Source: Paucibacter sp. KBW04 (lineage in GTDB: Bacteria; Pseudomonadota; Gammaproteobacteria; Burkholderiales; Burkholderiaceae_C). Taken from it: 64,000 nt of DNA. Each line of letters begins with the position of its first letter. The first letter of the stretch is position 1. Made by a program: the position numbers and the translations under genes. This document shows positions 44,035 through 51,928 of the stretch, piece after piece. The stretch covers positions 62,001 to 126,000 of the forward strand of contig NZ_QAJN01000008.1 of NCBI RefSeq assembly GCF_003852425.1, in the 5' to 3' direction. The notes below the pieces were generated by a model. The model was not told where the DNA came from. It worked only from the letters and a program-made list of their open reading frames with translations, and did not search any database.

Positions 44035-44319
44035 ATGAAATGTCGAGATCATTGCGCCGCCTGCTGCATCGCCCCGTCGATCAGCTCGCCCATCCCGGGC
44101 ATGCCTGTTGTGGACGGCATCTCCAAACCGGCCGGCGTGCGCTGTGTTCAGCTCGATGCGCAGGACCGCTGCAAGATTTTTGGCCAGCCCGAGCGGCCGG
44201 CCGTGTGTGGCTCTTTGCAGCCCTCGGAACTGATGTGCGGCGAGAGCCGCGAACAAGCCATGCGCTGGTTGGGCTGGATGGAGCAGGAGACGGCACCAGC
44301 CCCCGTCGTCAAGCGCTGA
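44035..44319 (+). CDS. YkgJ-family cysteine cluster protein
   Basis: 94 residues with the N-terminal cysteine cluster CRDHCAACC, then [13 protein letters not shown] and a further Cys pair in RPAVCGSL and ELMCGES. This matches YkgJ-type proteins, predicted to chelate zinc or iron; biochemical role is unknown. Divergent from mnmG. Its last codons overlap the convergent DUF2061 gene by 11 bases. Confidence 0.85.
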   Translation: MKCRDHCAACCIAPSISSPIPGMPVVDGISKPAGVRCVQLDAQDRCKIFGQPERPAVCGSLQPSELMCGESREQAMRWLGWMEQETAPAPVVKR

Positions 44320-44548
44320 GCTGCAAGCTCGCAGATTCGCTGGCTTGGCGGCGGCGACTCAGCGTCTGCCGCATGGCCTTCAGGCGCGGGTGCTCCCAGT
44401 ACTTGTCGAAGAAGTGGTGCATCACCGTGTTCACCAGCGGTTCGACGAAAGTCACCGCCCCGGCGATGGCCACATTGCCGGTCAGGGCGAAGGTGACGCC
44501 GAAGGAGGTGCCGAGGTGAAGCACACCAAAGGTCGCGGTCTTGGCCAT
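44309..44548 (-). CDS. DUF2061-family small membrane protein
   Basis: 79 residues. Begins [41 protein letters not shown] (opening cited as [18 protein letters not shown]), two short hydrophobic helices with conserved HH, typical of DUF2061. Function unknown. The basic C-terminus carries an RRR motif. Ends within the YkgJ-like gene. Confidence 0.78.
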   Translation of the reverse strand: MAKTATFGVLHLGTSFGVTFALTGNVAIAGAVTFVEPLVNTVMHHFFDKYWEHPRLKAMRQTLSRRRQASESASLQLSA

Positions 44549-44680
44549 GAAGGGAACTCCTGCTGCTATTGCGTTTTACTTGCGAATAGTTAAATGCTAA
44601 GGGCTGCCCGGTTGGGCGTCTATTTGAGTTCCTTGATGGTGGCGATAGCCATGCGGTCGGATGAAGTTTGCGGGCCGAGC

Positions 44681-44695
44681 GCCGGGCCGCCCCAA
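44681..44695. repeat. Intergenic GC-rich repeat copy (CCGGGCCGCCCCAAG family)
   Basis: The word GCCGGGCCGCCCCAAG occurs here and at 31281-31296, with a shorter variant near 58828. All copies are intergenic and next to hairpin-forming sequence. The 247-base gap 44549-44795 otherwise holds no gene. Confidence 0.5.
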
Positions 44696-44795
44696 GCCGG
44701 CCCGCCCTTGGCAGATGTTCGCGGGGCAAGCTCCGCGAGCATTGCCGTCCCCTCGGGGGACCGGCCAAGGTACGCCTTGGACGAGGGGTCTATTC

Positions 44796-46946
44796 CTAGG
44801 CTTGCACGCTACGCAAATCCTGCGCCACCCGCCCGCCCTGCAAGGCGATGACCCGCTGCGCGGCGGCAATGGTTTCAGGCCGATGGGCGATGACGATTTT
44901 GGTCAGGGCCAGTTGGCGCAGTGAGGCGTTGACCTGGCGTTCCTTGTCCACATCGAGGGCGCTGGTGGCTTCGTCCAGAAACAGGAACTGCGGCTTTTTG
45001 TAAAGGGCCCGAGCCAGCAGCACGCGCTGGCGTTGGCCGCCGGAGAGGCTGTGGCCCATATCGCCGATCAGGCTTTGGAAGCCCATGGGCATGGCCACGA
45101 TATCGTCGAACACGCAGGCCAGGCGGGCACATTGCTGCACCCACTCGGCGTCGGCATCGGGGTCGAAGAAGCTGATGTTGTCGGCAATGCTGCCGGCGAA
45201 CAGCTGGTCGTCCTGCATCACTGTGCCTATGCGCTGGCGCCAGGCGGCCGTGCCGATCTTCTGCAGGGGCTGATCACCCAGCAGGATCTCACCCGACTGC
45301 GGCGCGTGAATGCCCAGCATCAGCTTGAGCAAGCTGGTCTTGCCGCAGCCCGAGGGGCCGATGATGGCGACCGATTCGCCGGGCTCGATGCGCAGGCTGC
45401 AACCCGCCACTACCAGGGGCTCGCCATCGGCATAGCGGAAGCTGACCTCGCGCAGTTCGAGGGCAAGCCCAGCAGTGTCAGCCGGGGGCAGGGCGACCAA
45501 GGCTTGCTCCGTCGCCTCGGGCGCCGTCAGCACGATGTCGGCCAGGCGCTCGCCTTGCAGGCGCAACATGCTCAGCTCCACCGTCTTGTCGATCAGGCCG
45601 GCTAGGCGCAGGCTGAACTGCTCTTTGTAGGCCAAAAAGGCGAACAACATGCCGACCGACAGCTCCCGGTCCAAGACTAGCAGGGCGCCCAGCCAGACAA
45701 TGGCCACCCGCTCCAGGCCGAACAGCAGCTTGTTGCCCACGCCCATCCACAGGTCCAGGCGGCGGATATGGATGGCGGCATTCATCTGCTCCACCACCAG
45801 ATTCGAGTAACTCGCACTCCGCTCGGCCTGGGCGTTAAACAGCTTGATCGCCTGGGCGCCGCGCAGCGATTCAAGAAAATGGCTGTTCTGCCTGGCCTCG
45901 TGGATCAAGGCCTCCTCCGAGGCCGCCCGCAGGGGCTTGAAGAAGCTCCAGCGCAGCAAGGCATAGCTGCCTACTGCGAGCAGCGCCACGGCGCTCAGGC
46001 GAGGGCTGTAGACCCACATCATGGCCAGGGTGACCAAGACCATCACCCCGTCCAGCACCGCTTCCGCAAACTGGGTGGAGAGCGAGCGCTGGATGGTCTG
46101 CACGCTGCCGAAGCGCGACCAGATATCGCCGATCTGGCGCTTCTCGAACCAGGCAAGGGGCAGGCGCAGCAAATGGGTGAAGACCTGGGTCAGCCATTGC
46201 ACATTCAGCGTGGCCGACAAAAACAGCACCGCCCAGGAGCGTAGCGCGCCCACCATCACCTGCAGCAAGACCAGCAGGCCAAAGCCCAGGCCCAGAGTCA
46301 CCAGCAGATCCCGGTCGGCGCTGACCAAGACGCCGTCCACCACCCATTGCAGCAAAAAGGGCGAGAGCAGGGCCAGCAACTCCAGCGTTACCGCCAGACC
46401 CAGGATGATGGCGACCGAGCGCCGCAGGCCGGAGATGCGCCCCAGCAGCTGGCGCCAGCGCAGCGGCGCGGGCTTGGCTTGGGGCACGAAATCGGCGGCC
46501 GGGCGCAGCTCCAGCGCGATGCCGGTGAAGTGGCGGGACAGCTCGGCCAGGCGGACGCTGCGGCGGCCGTGCGCCGGGTCGTGGATCACCGCCTCCTCGC
46601 CGCGCACCTCGGCCAGCACAACAAAATGGTTGAAGTCCCAGTGCAAGATGCAGGGCAGATGCAGCTGGGCCAGATGTTCGGGCTCGGCCCGCAGGGCGCG
46701 GCTCGTGAGGCCTAGCTCCGCAGCCATGCGCACCAGATCGGCCATGGTCGCGCCTTTGAGCGAGAGCGAGAAGCGGCCGCGCAGCTGGCGCAGATCGCAG
46801 TGCTTGCCCTGGGCGCTGGCGATCATGGCCAGGCAGGCCAGGCCGCATTCGGCCCCCTCGGTCTGCAGTACCACGGGCAGGCGTTTGCCGCCGCGCCAGC
46901 TCAAACGCAGTTTGGACAGCAGTGACGAGGAAGAGGTCTCAGACAC
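44796..46946 (-). CDS. C39-peptidase ABC exporter (PCAT/RaxB type) for a double-glycine-leader peptide
   Basis: 716 residues. Residues 20-150 are a C39 peptidase: oxyanion Gln28, catalytic Cys34 in EGAECGLACLAMIA, His in FNHFVVL and Asp in IHDPAHG, so the protease looks active. Six-helix ABC membrane domain follows (about 170-450), then the ATPase with Walker A GPSGCGKTS, signature LSGGQRQR and Walker B FLFLDEATSALD. Such proteins cut leader peptides after GG/GA and export the core. It overlaps the HlyD-type gene by eight bases and lies downstream of a precursor with exactly that kind of leader. Confidence 0.93.
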   Translation of the reverse strand: MSETSSSSLLSKLRLSWRGGKRLPVVLQTEGAECGLACLAMIASAQGKHCDLRQLRGRFSLSLKGATMADLVRMAAELGLTSRALRAEPEHLAQLHLPCILHWDFNHFVVLAEVRGEEAVIHDPAHGRRSVRLAELSRHFTGIALELRPAADFVPQAKPAPLRWRQLLGRISGLRRSVAIILGLAVTLELLALLSPFLLQWVVDGVLVSADRDLLVTLGLGFGLLVLLQVMVGALRSWAVLFLSATLNVQWLTQVFTHLLRLPLAWFEKRQIGDIWSRFGSVQTIQRSLSTQFAEAVLDGVMVLVTLAMMWVYSPRLSAVALLAVGSYALLRWSFFKPLRAASEEALIHEARQNSHFLESLRGAQAIKLFNAQAERSASYSNLVVEQMNAAIHIRRLDLWMGVGNKLLFGLERVAIVWLGALLVLDRELSVGMLFAFLAYKEQFSLRLAGLIDKTVELSMLRLQGERLADIVLTAPEATEQALVALPPADTAGLALELREVSFRYADGEPLVVAGCSLRIEPGESVAIIGPSGCGKTSLLKLMLGIHAPQSGEILLGDQPLQKIGTAAWRQRIGTVMQDDQLFAGSIADNISFFDPDADAEWVQQCARLACVFDDIVAMPMGFQSLIGDMGHSLSGGQRQRVLLARALYKKPQFLFLDEATSALDVDKERQVNASLRQLALTKIVIAHRPETIAAAQRVIALQGGRVAQDLRSVQA

Positions 46947-48192
46947 GATGGGCTAGGCTCAGAATGGGCTCGAAAATCCACTCGATCAAACGGCGCTTTT
47001 CCAGCATCACATCGGCGTCCAGCTGCATGCCGGCGGCCAGGGGCTGGGCTTGGCCGTAGGCCGAGACGGTTTGCTGGTCCAGCTTGACGGTGATGCGATA
47101 AAGCGGCTCGCTGGCCGGCCCTTGGCTCAGGGCCACGGGCAGGTTCAGGGTGGACAGCTCGGCCGGGCTCAGCGGGGTGCGTGAGACGTTCAAAACACTG
47201 CCGCTTTGTTGGCCAAACTTTTGATACGGAAAGGCCTGGTAACGCAGCTGCACCGCCTGCTGCGCGTGCAAAAAACCGACCGCGCTGGAGGGCGCGAACA
47301 GCTGCGCTTGCATCTGCGTTTGCGCCGGTAACACGCTGGCCAGGGGAGCGCCGCTGTTCACGCTTTGCCCGGGCTCGGCTTGCAGGGTGGAGACCATGCC
47401 ATCGCTGGGCGCACGCAGCACCAGACGGCGACGGCCTTCGGTTTCCAGGCCTTGCTGCTGCAGGGCGGCCAAGTCGCGGCTGATCTCGCCTTGCAGTACT
47501 TGGGTGCGTAGAGGCAGCTCGCGGGCTTGGGCCTCCACGGCCTCCAGATCGCGTTGCAAGCCCTCGCGCTGGCGTTCCAAGGCCTGGGCCTGGGCGCGCA
47601 GGCCCAAGAGCTCCTCGCGCTTGGTTTGCACCTGGGCGGTGGAAATGAATTGATCGCGGCTCAGCGACTCCAGCCGTGCCAGCGCTTCGCCGGCCAGGGC
47701 CAGTCGTTCGGCGTGCAGGGCGCTTTCCGCCTGCAGCTGGCCCAACTCACGCTGCAGGCCGCTGCGGCGTTGTCCGAGGGCGCGTTGCTGTGTTTCCAGC
47801 AGGCGTTGCTGCTGCTCGGCCGTACCTTGCAGGCTTTGCTGGCGTGCGCTCAGGTTGCGGGCAATGCCCTCGGGCGTCTGGCTGGCACTGTCCAGGGCGA
47901 GCACAAACAGCACATCGCCTTGCTTGACCTGCTGGCCCTCGCTGACCAAACGCGTGAGCACCGTGGCGGTTTGCGGCGCGTTGACGCGCAGCACGCCTCG
48001 ATCGGGCACCAAATAGCCGCTGACCCTGGCCTTGCGGGTGTACTCCGTCAGGCTCAGAAAGGCCCCGACCAAGAACAAACTGCCCACGGCCGCAGCGGTG
48101 AGCAGTTGGAGTGACAGCGGTGGCAGGACTTGCACCTGACCCAGCCAGCCTTTTTGATCTTGGCCAGCCAGGGCTTCGGGTCTGAACAGCAT
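46939..48192 (-). CDS. HlyD-family periplasmic adaptor of the peptide exporter (RaxA type)
   Basis: 417 residues. One N-terminal membrane helix (about 28-50), a beta-barrel/lipoyl half (SGYLVPDRGVLRVNAP), a long coiled coil rich in Gln, Arg and Leu (about 110-255), then the second lipoyl half (VLRAPSDGMVSTLQAEPGQSV) and C-terminal barrel. It would bridge the ABC exporter to an outer-membrane channel; no TolC gene is in the window. It is translationally coupled to the exporter and 71 bases downstream of the peptide gene. Confidence 0.92.
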   Translation of the reverse strand: MLFRPEALAGQDQKGWLGQVQVLPPLSLQLLTAAAVGSLFLVGAFLSLTEYTRKARVSGYLVPDRGVLRVNAPQTATVLTRLVSEGQQVKQGDVLFVLALDSASQTPEGIARNLSARQQSLQGTAEQQQRLLETQQRALGQRRSGLQRELGQLQAESALHAERLALAGEALARLESLSRDQFISTAQVQTKREELLGLRAQAQALERQREGLQRDLEAVEAQARELPLRTQVLQGEISRDLAALQQQGLETEGRRRLVLRAPSDGMVSTLQAEPGQSVNSGAPLASVLPAQTQMQAQLFAPSSAVGFLHAQQAVQLRYQAFPYQKFGQQSGSVLNVSRTPLSPAELSTLNLPVALSQGPASEPLYRITVKLDQQTVSAYGQAQPLAAGMQLDADVMLEKRRLIEWIFEPILSLAHRV

Positions 48193-48227
48193 GCGGATCT
48201 GAGGGACGACGAACTCCGCTGGGTTGG

Positions 48228-48250
48228 GATGCCGCTCTTAGCGCGGCATC
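48228..48250 (-). promoter_or_regulatory. Hairpin between the peptide gene and the export genes (possible attenuator or mRNA stabiliser)
   Basis: GATGCCGC/GCGGCATC arms with a seven-base loop and no strong U tract, 14 bases after the peptide stop. Partial termination or 3'-end protection here would favour peptide over transporter transcripts. Confidence 0.5.
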
Positions 48251-48263
48251 GGGTGGGGGCTGA

Positions 48264-48467
48264 TTACCAGCCGCCGCGTGGGCCAGGAGCTTCGATAGAC
48301 AGGCTCTCAGCTGCAGGAGGAGGCTCAACAATCCAGCCGCCGCGTGGGCCGGCGCCAGAAACTTGTTCAAGCATTTCAGCCGACAGTTCAAACGGGGCTG
48401 CGATCTTTGCAGTCGATTGAACGGAAGAAACTTGGGTCAAAGATTGAGTGGTTGCAGTTGCTTGCAT
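48264..48467 (-). CDS. Precursor of a secreted peptide with double-glycine-type leader and duplicated GPRGGW motif
   Basis: 67 residues from ATG 48467. Residues 1-39 are the leader, ending LSAEMLEQVSGA; counted from the cut, Leu-12, Ser-11, Leu-7, Val-4, Gly-2 and Ala-1 fit the C39-processed consensus. The predicted core is 28 residues, rich in Pro, Glu and Ala, and starts and ends with GPRGGW. The two motifs are encoded by an identical 18-bp direct repeat (48267-48284 and 48333-48350). No Cys is present, and no modification enzyme is adjacent. It heads the operon with the HlyD-type adaptor and C39 exporter. It may be a signal or a bacteriocin; I recognise no family. Confidence 0.82.
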   Translation of the reverse strand: MQATATTQSLTQVSSVQSTAKIAAPFELSAEMLEQVSGAGPRGGWIVEPPPAAESLSIEAPGPRGGW

Positions 48468-48548
48468 GATGGAATCCGTTCGTTGAACACACTCCAATGA
48501 GTGCTTGAAGTCAATTTCAACAGGACTTCTAGATGCCGGTAACTGTCA

Positions 48549-48568
48549 ACTCTGACACTTGTCAGAGT
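48549..48568. promoter_or_regulatory. lux-box-like palindrome upstream of the peptide operon
   Basis: ACTCTGACACTTGTCAGAGT: nine-base arms are perfectly complementary around a two-base centre, 20 bp as in LuxR binding sites. A TTGACA on the minus strand (48544-48549) abuts it, as expected for activation from a site overlapping the -35 region. It lies 81 bases upstream of the peptide start and 31 bases past the luxR-type stop codon. Confidence 0.65.
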
Positions 48569-48599
48569 AGTTTTGCCAGGCAGCGGATCAAATTTTCTC

Positions 48600-49322
48600 T
48601 CAGCGGATTAAGCCAAGGCGAAGTGCTTTCAGAACGGCCTGATGTTTGGTTGTGCAATCCAGCTTTCGCATGGCGTTGCTGAGATGGAGAACGGCGGTAC
48701 GTTCGGAGATGCTAAGTATGGCGCCGACTTCCCATGCTGTCTTTCCATCCATAGTCCAACGCAGTGCTTCTAACTCTCGAGGTGTTAGGTGCAGGGTCCC
48801 AGAGGAAAGCACATCCTGGCCCTTGGGCATGATTACTCGCCAAGCGGCCTCCTGCGCATAGACCGCGAACAACTGGAGATCAGCCAGCATGCGGGTCATC
48901 AGCGATACATCAGTTGGCAGACCCTCGTCACGGTCGACGCCAAGAAAGAAGTGGCGCCCTTCTGGCATATGCAATGCCAAGGCAATTCCATTTCTATAGC
49001 CGAACTGGGCTTGGTCTTCCCAAAGTTGTGCTTGACCACAAGCGACATACGTCTCTTGGTTCCACACGATGGGAACACTTTGGCGTTTGCAGTGCTGCAT
49101 GACAGGGTCGCGCCGCCAAGTGTCCTTGTCGAGGAAGTGCTCGGCGTAAGACGCAGGCGTATTGTCAACCGTCTCAAATTCGGAAACGCCCAAGGTGTGA
49201 TCAACGACAGCTGTCGCAGACACCGTCGCAAAACCCAGACCCTGCGCGAAGCGAATGATTTCGCTACGGAATTGATCGCGGGATTGGGCTTCGAGTACCG
49301 ATTGGTAACCCCCCTGCAGCAT
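48600..49322 (-). CDS. LuxR-type transcriptional regulator without a cognate LuxI (LuxR solo)
   Basis: 240 residues from ATG 49322, the usual LuxR length; an in-frame ATG at 49442 would add 40 unusual residues. N-terminal autoinducer-binding domain: in TraR numbering Asp70 and Trp85 are kept (RRDPV ... IVW) but Trp57 is Tyr and Tyr61 is Phe. C-terminal GerE helix-turn-helix: LTPRELEALRWTMDGKTAWEVG and ISERTAVLHLSNAMRKL. No luxI is in the window. Base composition is visibly less GC-rich than the neighbours, hinting at transfer. It probably controls the peptide operon through the palindrome at 48549-48568. The ligand may be an acyl-homoserine lactone or another compound. Confidence 0.86.
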   Translation of the reverse strand: MLQGGYQSVLEAQSRDQFRSEIIRFAQGLGFATVSATAVVDHTLGVSEFETVDNTPASYAEHFLDKDTWRRDPVMQHCKRQSVPIVWNQETYVACGQAQLWEDQAQFGYRNGIALALHMPEGRHFFLGVDRDEGLPTDVSLMTRMLADLQLFAVYAQEAAWRVIMPKGQDVLSSGTLHLTPRELEALRWTMDGKTAWEVGAILSISERTAVLHLSNAMRKLDCTTKHQAVLKALRLGLIR

Positions 49323-49493
49323 CGCATTCGTCCAATTTAGGCGAGCCGTTCGTGATGCATCGAACGACGACTCCGTTTTTTCCCTGACAAGGTTTACAGC
49401 TATCGAATTGCGGCAAGTGTCTTCACACTCGTCACATTCCAAGCGCGTGCGCTTGAGCTATTTTTACCCGCCTCATTTAAAAGATTTTTACTT

Positions 49494-49865
49494 ATGACCC
49501 CAGCCTGGATTGTGTATGCGTGGCCCCGAGTTTTGTGTAAGGCGTTGCACGTGCAACAGCTACAGTTCGCGCATTTAAGCACTCAAGTGTTGGTGCCAGG
49601 CGACGACAAACGGCCCTCTCTGGGGCAAACCCTGTGGCAGGGCGACGACGGTACGGCACGTGCTGGCGTGGCTTGGGACTGGGTCAGCATGCCGGCCGGC
49701 GTGGTGGCCATGGTCGATCCCATGGCCTTGATCACCAATCTGCAATTCCTCACGCCCGAGGGCGAGGTGCTGGCACCGTTTGAGTCGGCCCGCCAGCTCA
49801 ACGAGATCGTGCACGCCTTGCCCTGGCAGTACGAGGTGCAAAGAGCGCTATCGGCCCAGCACTGA
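49494..49865 (+). CDS. Hypothetical protein (about 123 aa)
   Basis: Open frame from ATG 49494, divergent from the luxR-type gene. The first 30 residues look atypical and the real start may be further in. The rest is folded-protein-like (WDWVSMPAGVVAMVDPMALITNLQFL ... LNEIVHALPWQYEVQ; cited here as short pieces). No family is recognised. No good ribosome site precedes the ATG. A very long inverted repeat follows and would end transcription. Confidence 0.55.
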   Translation: MTPAWIVYAWPRVLCKALHVQQLQFAHLSTQVLVPGDDKRPSLGQTLWQGDDGTARAGVAWDWVSMPAGVVAMVDPMALITNLQFLTPEGEVLAPFESARQLNEIVHALPWQYEVQRALSAQH

Positions 49866-49869
49866 AGTC

Positions 49870-50038
49870 CTAGGAGTCTGCGCGGCAGAAGAGGCGTCGG
49901 CTGCGAAGTGGCCGCAGCGGCCCATTTCGCACCGGCTTTTTGCCCCATAGCCGGGCTATGGGGCTGCAAATCCAGCGCAAACTGGTCTCGCTGGGGCCAC
50001 TTCTCGCTATCGACGCCTTCTGCCGCGCAGACTCCTAG
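49870..50038. repeat. Long imperfect inverted repeat (about 80-base arms)
   Basis: The outer 22 bases beginning CTAGGAGTCTGCGCGGCAGA are inverted exactly at the right end; similarity continues inward (AAGTGGCC near both sides) to a central palindrome GCCCCATAGC/GCTATGGGGC. It lies between convergent genes and can act as a terminator. It resembles a miniature inverted-repeat or palindromic intergenic element. Confidence 0.7.
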
Positions 50039-50044
50039 CGAAGC

Positions 50045-51916
50045 TCAGCACTTGAACCACAGCGTGACGCAGGTGCCCTGGCCGAGTTCGCTTTCCACCT
50101 GCAGTCGGCCGCCCATCAGTTCCATCAATTCCTTGACGATGCTCACATTCAGGCCGGTGCCGGGGATGTGGCCCGAGGTGTCGGCACGGAAGAAGCGCTC
50201 TCCCATGCGAGCCAGGTGCTCGGCCGACAGGCCAATGCCTTGATCGCGGATCTCCAGGCCGCAAAAAGTCTGCGCCTGTACCGTCTCGTCTTCGCTGATT
50301 TGCTTGGTGGCGCGCACAAATCGCAGCGTCACCGGGCCGCCCTCGGGTGAGTATTTGTAGGCGTTGGACAAGGTGTTGAGCAGGATCTGCTGCATTTTCT
50401 GCGGGTCTATGCAGACTTGCGTGGGCACATTTGCGCCCTCCACCACGGGGCGCTCCCGGCCTTCCGGCGGCTTGAAGTCGGCTAAGAATTCGTCCACCAC
50501 CTGGGCCAGATCCAGCATGCCGAACTTGAAGTCGCTATTGCCGCGCGCCTCGATGCGGGCCAGGTCCAGCAGCTCGTTGAGGATGTTGATCATCAGCTTG
50601 CACTGGCGGTGAATGCGGGTCAGCATGTTCTGTCGCTTGGCCTCGGGGATCTCGCGGCCCACCATCAACTCGACAAAGCCGTAGATGCTGGTCAGCGGCG
50701 TGCGCAACTCATGCGCGGCCAGGGACAGGAACTCGGACTTCATGCGATCCAGGTTGTGAGCCTGGGTCACATCGCAGACGTACAACACCCGTTTGACGGC
50801 CGTGCTATCGCTTTGCCGGCCGCTGAAGCTGAGCACGCGGGGCTTGTCACCGCGCAGCGTCAAGACTTGTTTGGTCGGGCCAAAACAGGCGTCCAGGCCA
50901 GGGAAGGGCTGTTCGCTCTCGGCGGCTTGTTCAAGCAACAGGGTCTGCAGCTGTGTATCGGTCTGGCCCAGCACCTGCTCGGAGCTGAGCTGGGAGAGGC
51001 TCAGAAAGGCCTGGTTGGCGAACTGCACGCGGCCGCCTTCATCAAAGGTCAAGAGGCCGTCCGGGCTGAGGGTGAAGATGGCGCCCAGCTGGGCGTTCTG
51101 AGCCGCCAGCTGGGCTTCGTGCTGTTGCTGGGTCTGGATGCTGTCCTGCAAGACCAGCAAATGCTGTTGCAGCAGGACCGAGGCCTCGTTCAGCGACTTT
51201 TGCAGCTTCTGGAACTCCAGCGGGCCTTTCACTTCCAGCTGGGTCTGGCCCTCGCCGTCGATCAGAGTGGCGGCGAAGCGACCCGCCTCCTCGAACAGAG
51301 TCATGGTGGGGCGCATCAAGCGGCTCAGCAGCAGGGCGCTCAGGCCGATCACCAGGGCCACGGCCAGCAAGGCGTTGCGCCAGATCAGATGGCGCTGGGC
51401 CTGCAGCTCGGCCAGATCGGAATTCACCTGTACCCAGCCCACGGTTTTGGCACCGGCCTTGACCGGGCTCCAAGCGTCGAAGCGCATGCCATCGGCCGAG
51501 ATTTGGCTCAGGTCCTGCCCGTCTTGAGGCAAGGGCAGCAACTTCTGATGAGACTCGAATTTGGCGTGGGCCGGCCGGCCGGGTTCTTGATGAATCTCCG
51601 CCAGCAGCTGCCCCTGAGCCGAAAAGACATGGACCAGACGAACATTGCGATGCTCGGCAAAGGCGATCACCAGGCCTTCCAGCTCGTCCAGGCGATCGCT
51701 CAGGATCAGATTGCCCGAGGCCAGGGCGATGTGCCGGGCCAGGGCGCGGCTCTCGGACTCCATATGGGCCAGATTGCTGCGCTGCTGCTGGTAGCCTCCC
51801 CAGCCTCCCCATAGGCCCAGGGCCAGCAGCAAGACCAGGCTGACCATCAAGATGGTCTGGGTCTGCAGATGTTGAGGGCGCAGTCCGCGCCAAAGGGCAA
51901 GCAGCTTCTCCATCAC
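50045..51916 (-). CDS. Membrane sensor histidine kinase with PAS domain (paralogue 2)
   Basis: 623 residues. TM1 about 21-43, a periplasmic sensor of about 130 residues, TM2 about 183-203, a HAMP-like/coiled segment, PAS (AIFTLSPDGLLTFDEGGRVQF), HisKA with the H-box SLAAHELRTPLTSIYGF, and HATPase with NTLSNAYKYSPEGG, DQGIGLS and GTGLNVSIVKEL. It lacks a receiver domain; no response regulator is adjacent. The architecture and long stretches, such as RFFRADTSGHIPGTGL, are shared with the kinase at 52884-54794. It lies 12 bases after the PhnD-like gene, so the three form one operon. Confidence 0.92.
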   Translation of the reverse strand: MMEKLLALWRGLRPQHLQTQTILMVSLVLLLALGLWGGWGGYQQQRSNLAHMESESRALARHIALASGNLILSDRLDELEGLVIAFAEHRNVRLVHVFSAQGQLLAEIHQEPGRPAHAKFESHQKLLPLPQDGQDLSQISADGMRFDAWSPVKAGAKTVGWVQVNSDLAELQAQRHLIWRNALLAVALVIGLSALLLSRLMRPTMTLFEEAGRFAATLIDGEGQTQLEVKGPLEFQKLQKSLNEASVLLQQHLLVLQDSIQTQQQHEAQLAAQNAQLGAIFTLSPDGLLTFDEGGRVQFANQAFLSLSQLSSEQVLGQTDTQLQTLLLEQAAESEQPFPGLDACFGPTKQVLTLRGDKPRVLSFSGRQSDSTAVKRVLYVCDVTQAHNLDRMKSEFLSLAAHELRTPLTSIYGFVELMVGREIPEAKRQNMLTRIHRQCKLMINILNELLDLARIEARGNSDFKFGMLDLAQVVDEFLADFKPPEGRERPVVEGANVPTQVCIDPQKMQQILLNTLSNAYKYSPEGGPVTLRFVRATKQISEDETVQAQTFCGLEIRDQGIGLSAEHLARMGERFFRADTSGHIPGTGLNVSIVKELMELMGGRLQVESELGQGTCVTLWFKC

Positions 51917-51928
51917 GCGGCCCCCCGC

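Noticed and set aside
42675-44519. 614-aa plus-strand ORF opposite mnmG
   Set aside because: Shadow of mnmG; its start region and composition are not protein-like, and mnmG motifs are complete on the other strand.
48468-48497. Longer version of the peptide precursor starting at a TTG at 48497
   Set aside because: It would add ten residues with a Cys before the leader; the ATG at 48467 gives a leader of usual length.
44796-49442. RaxX-type sulfated peptide system
   Set aside because: Exporter and adaptor are of the Rax/PCAT type, but there is no sulfotransferase gene and the core has no tyrosine context.
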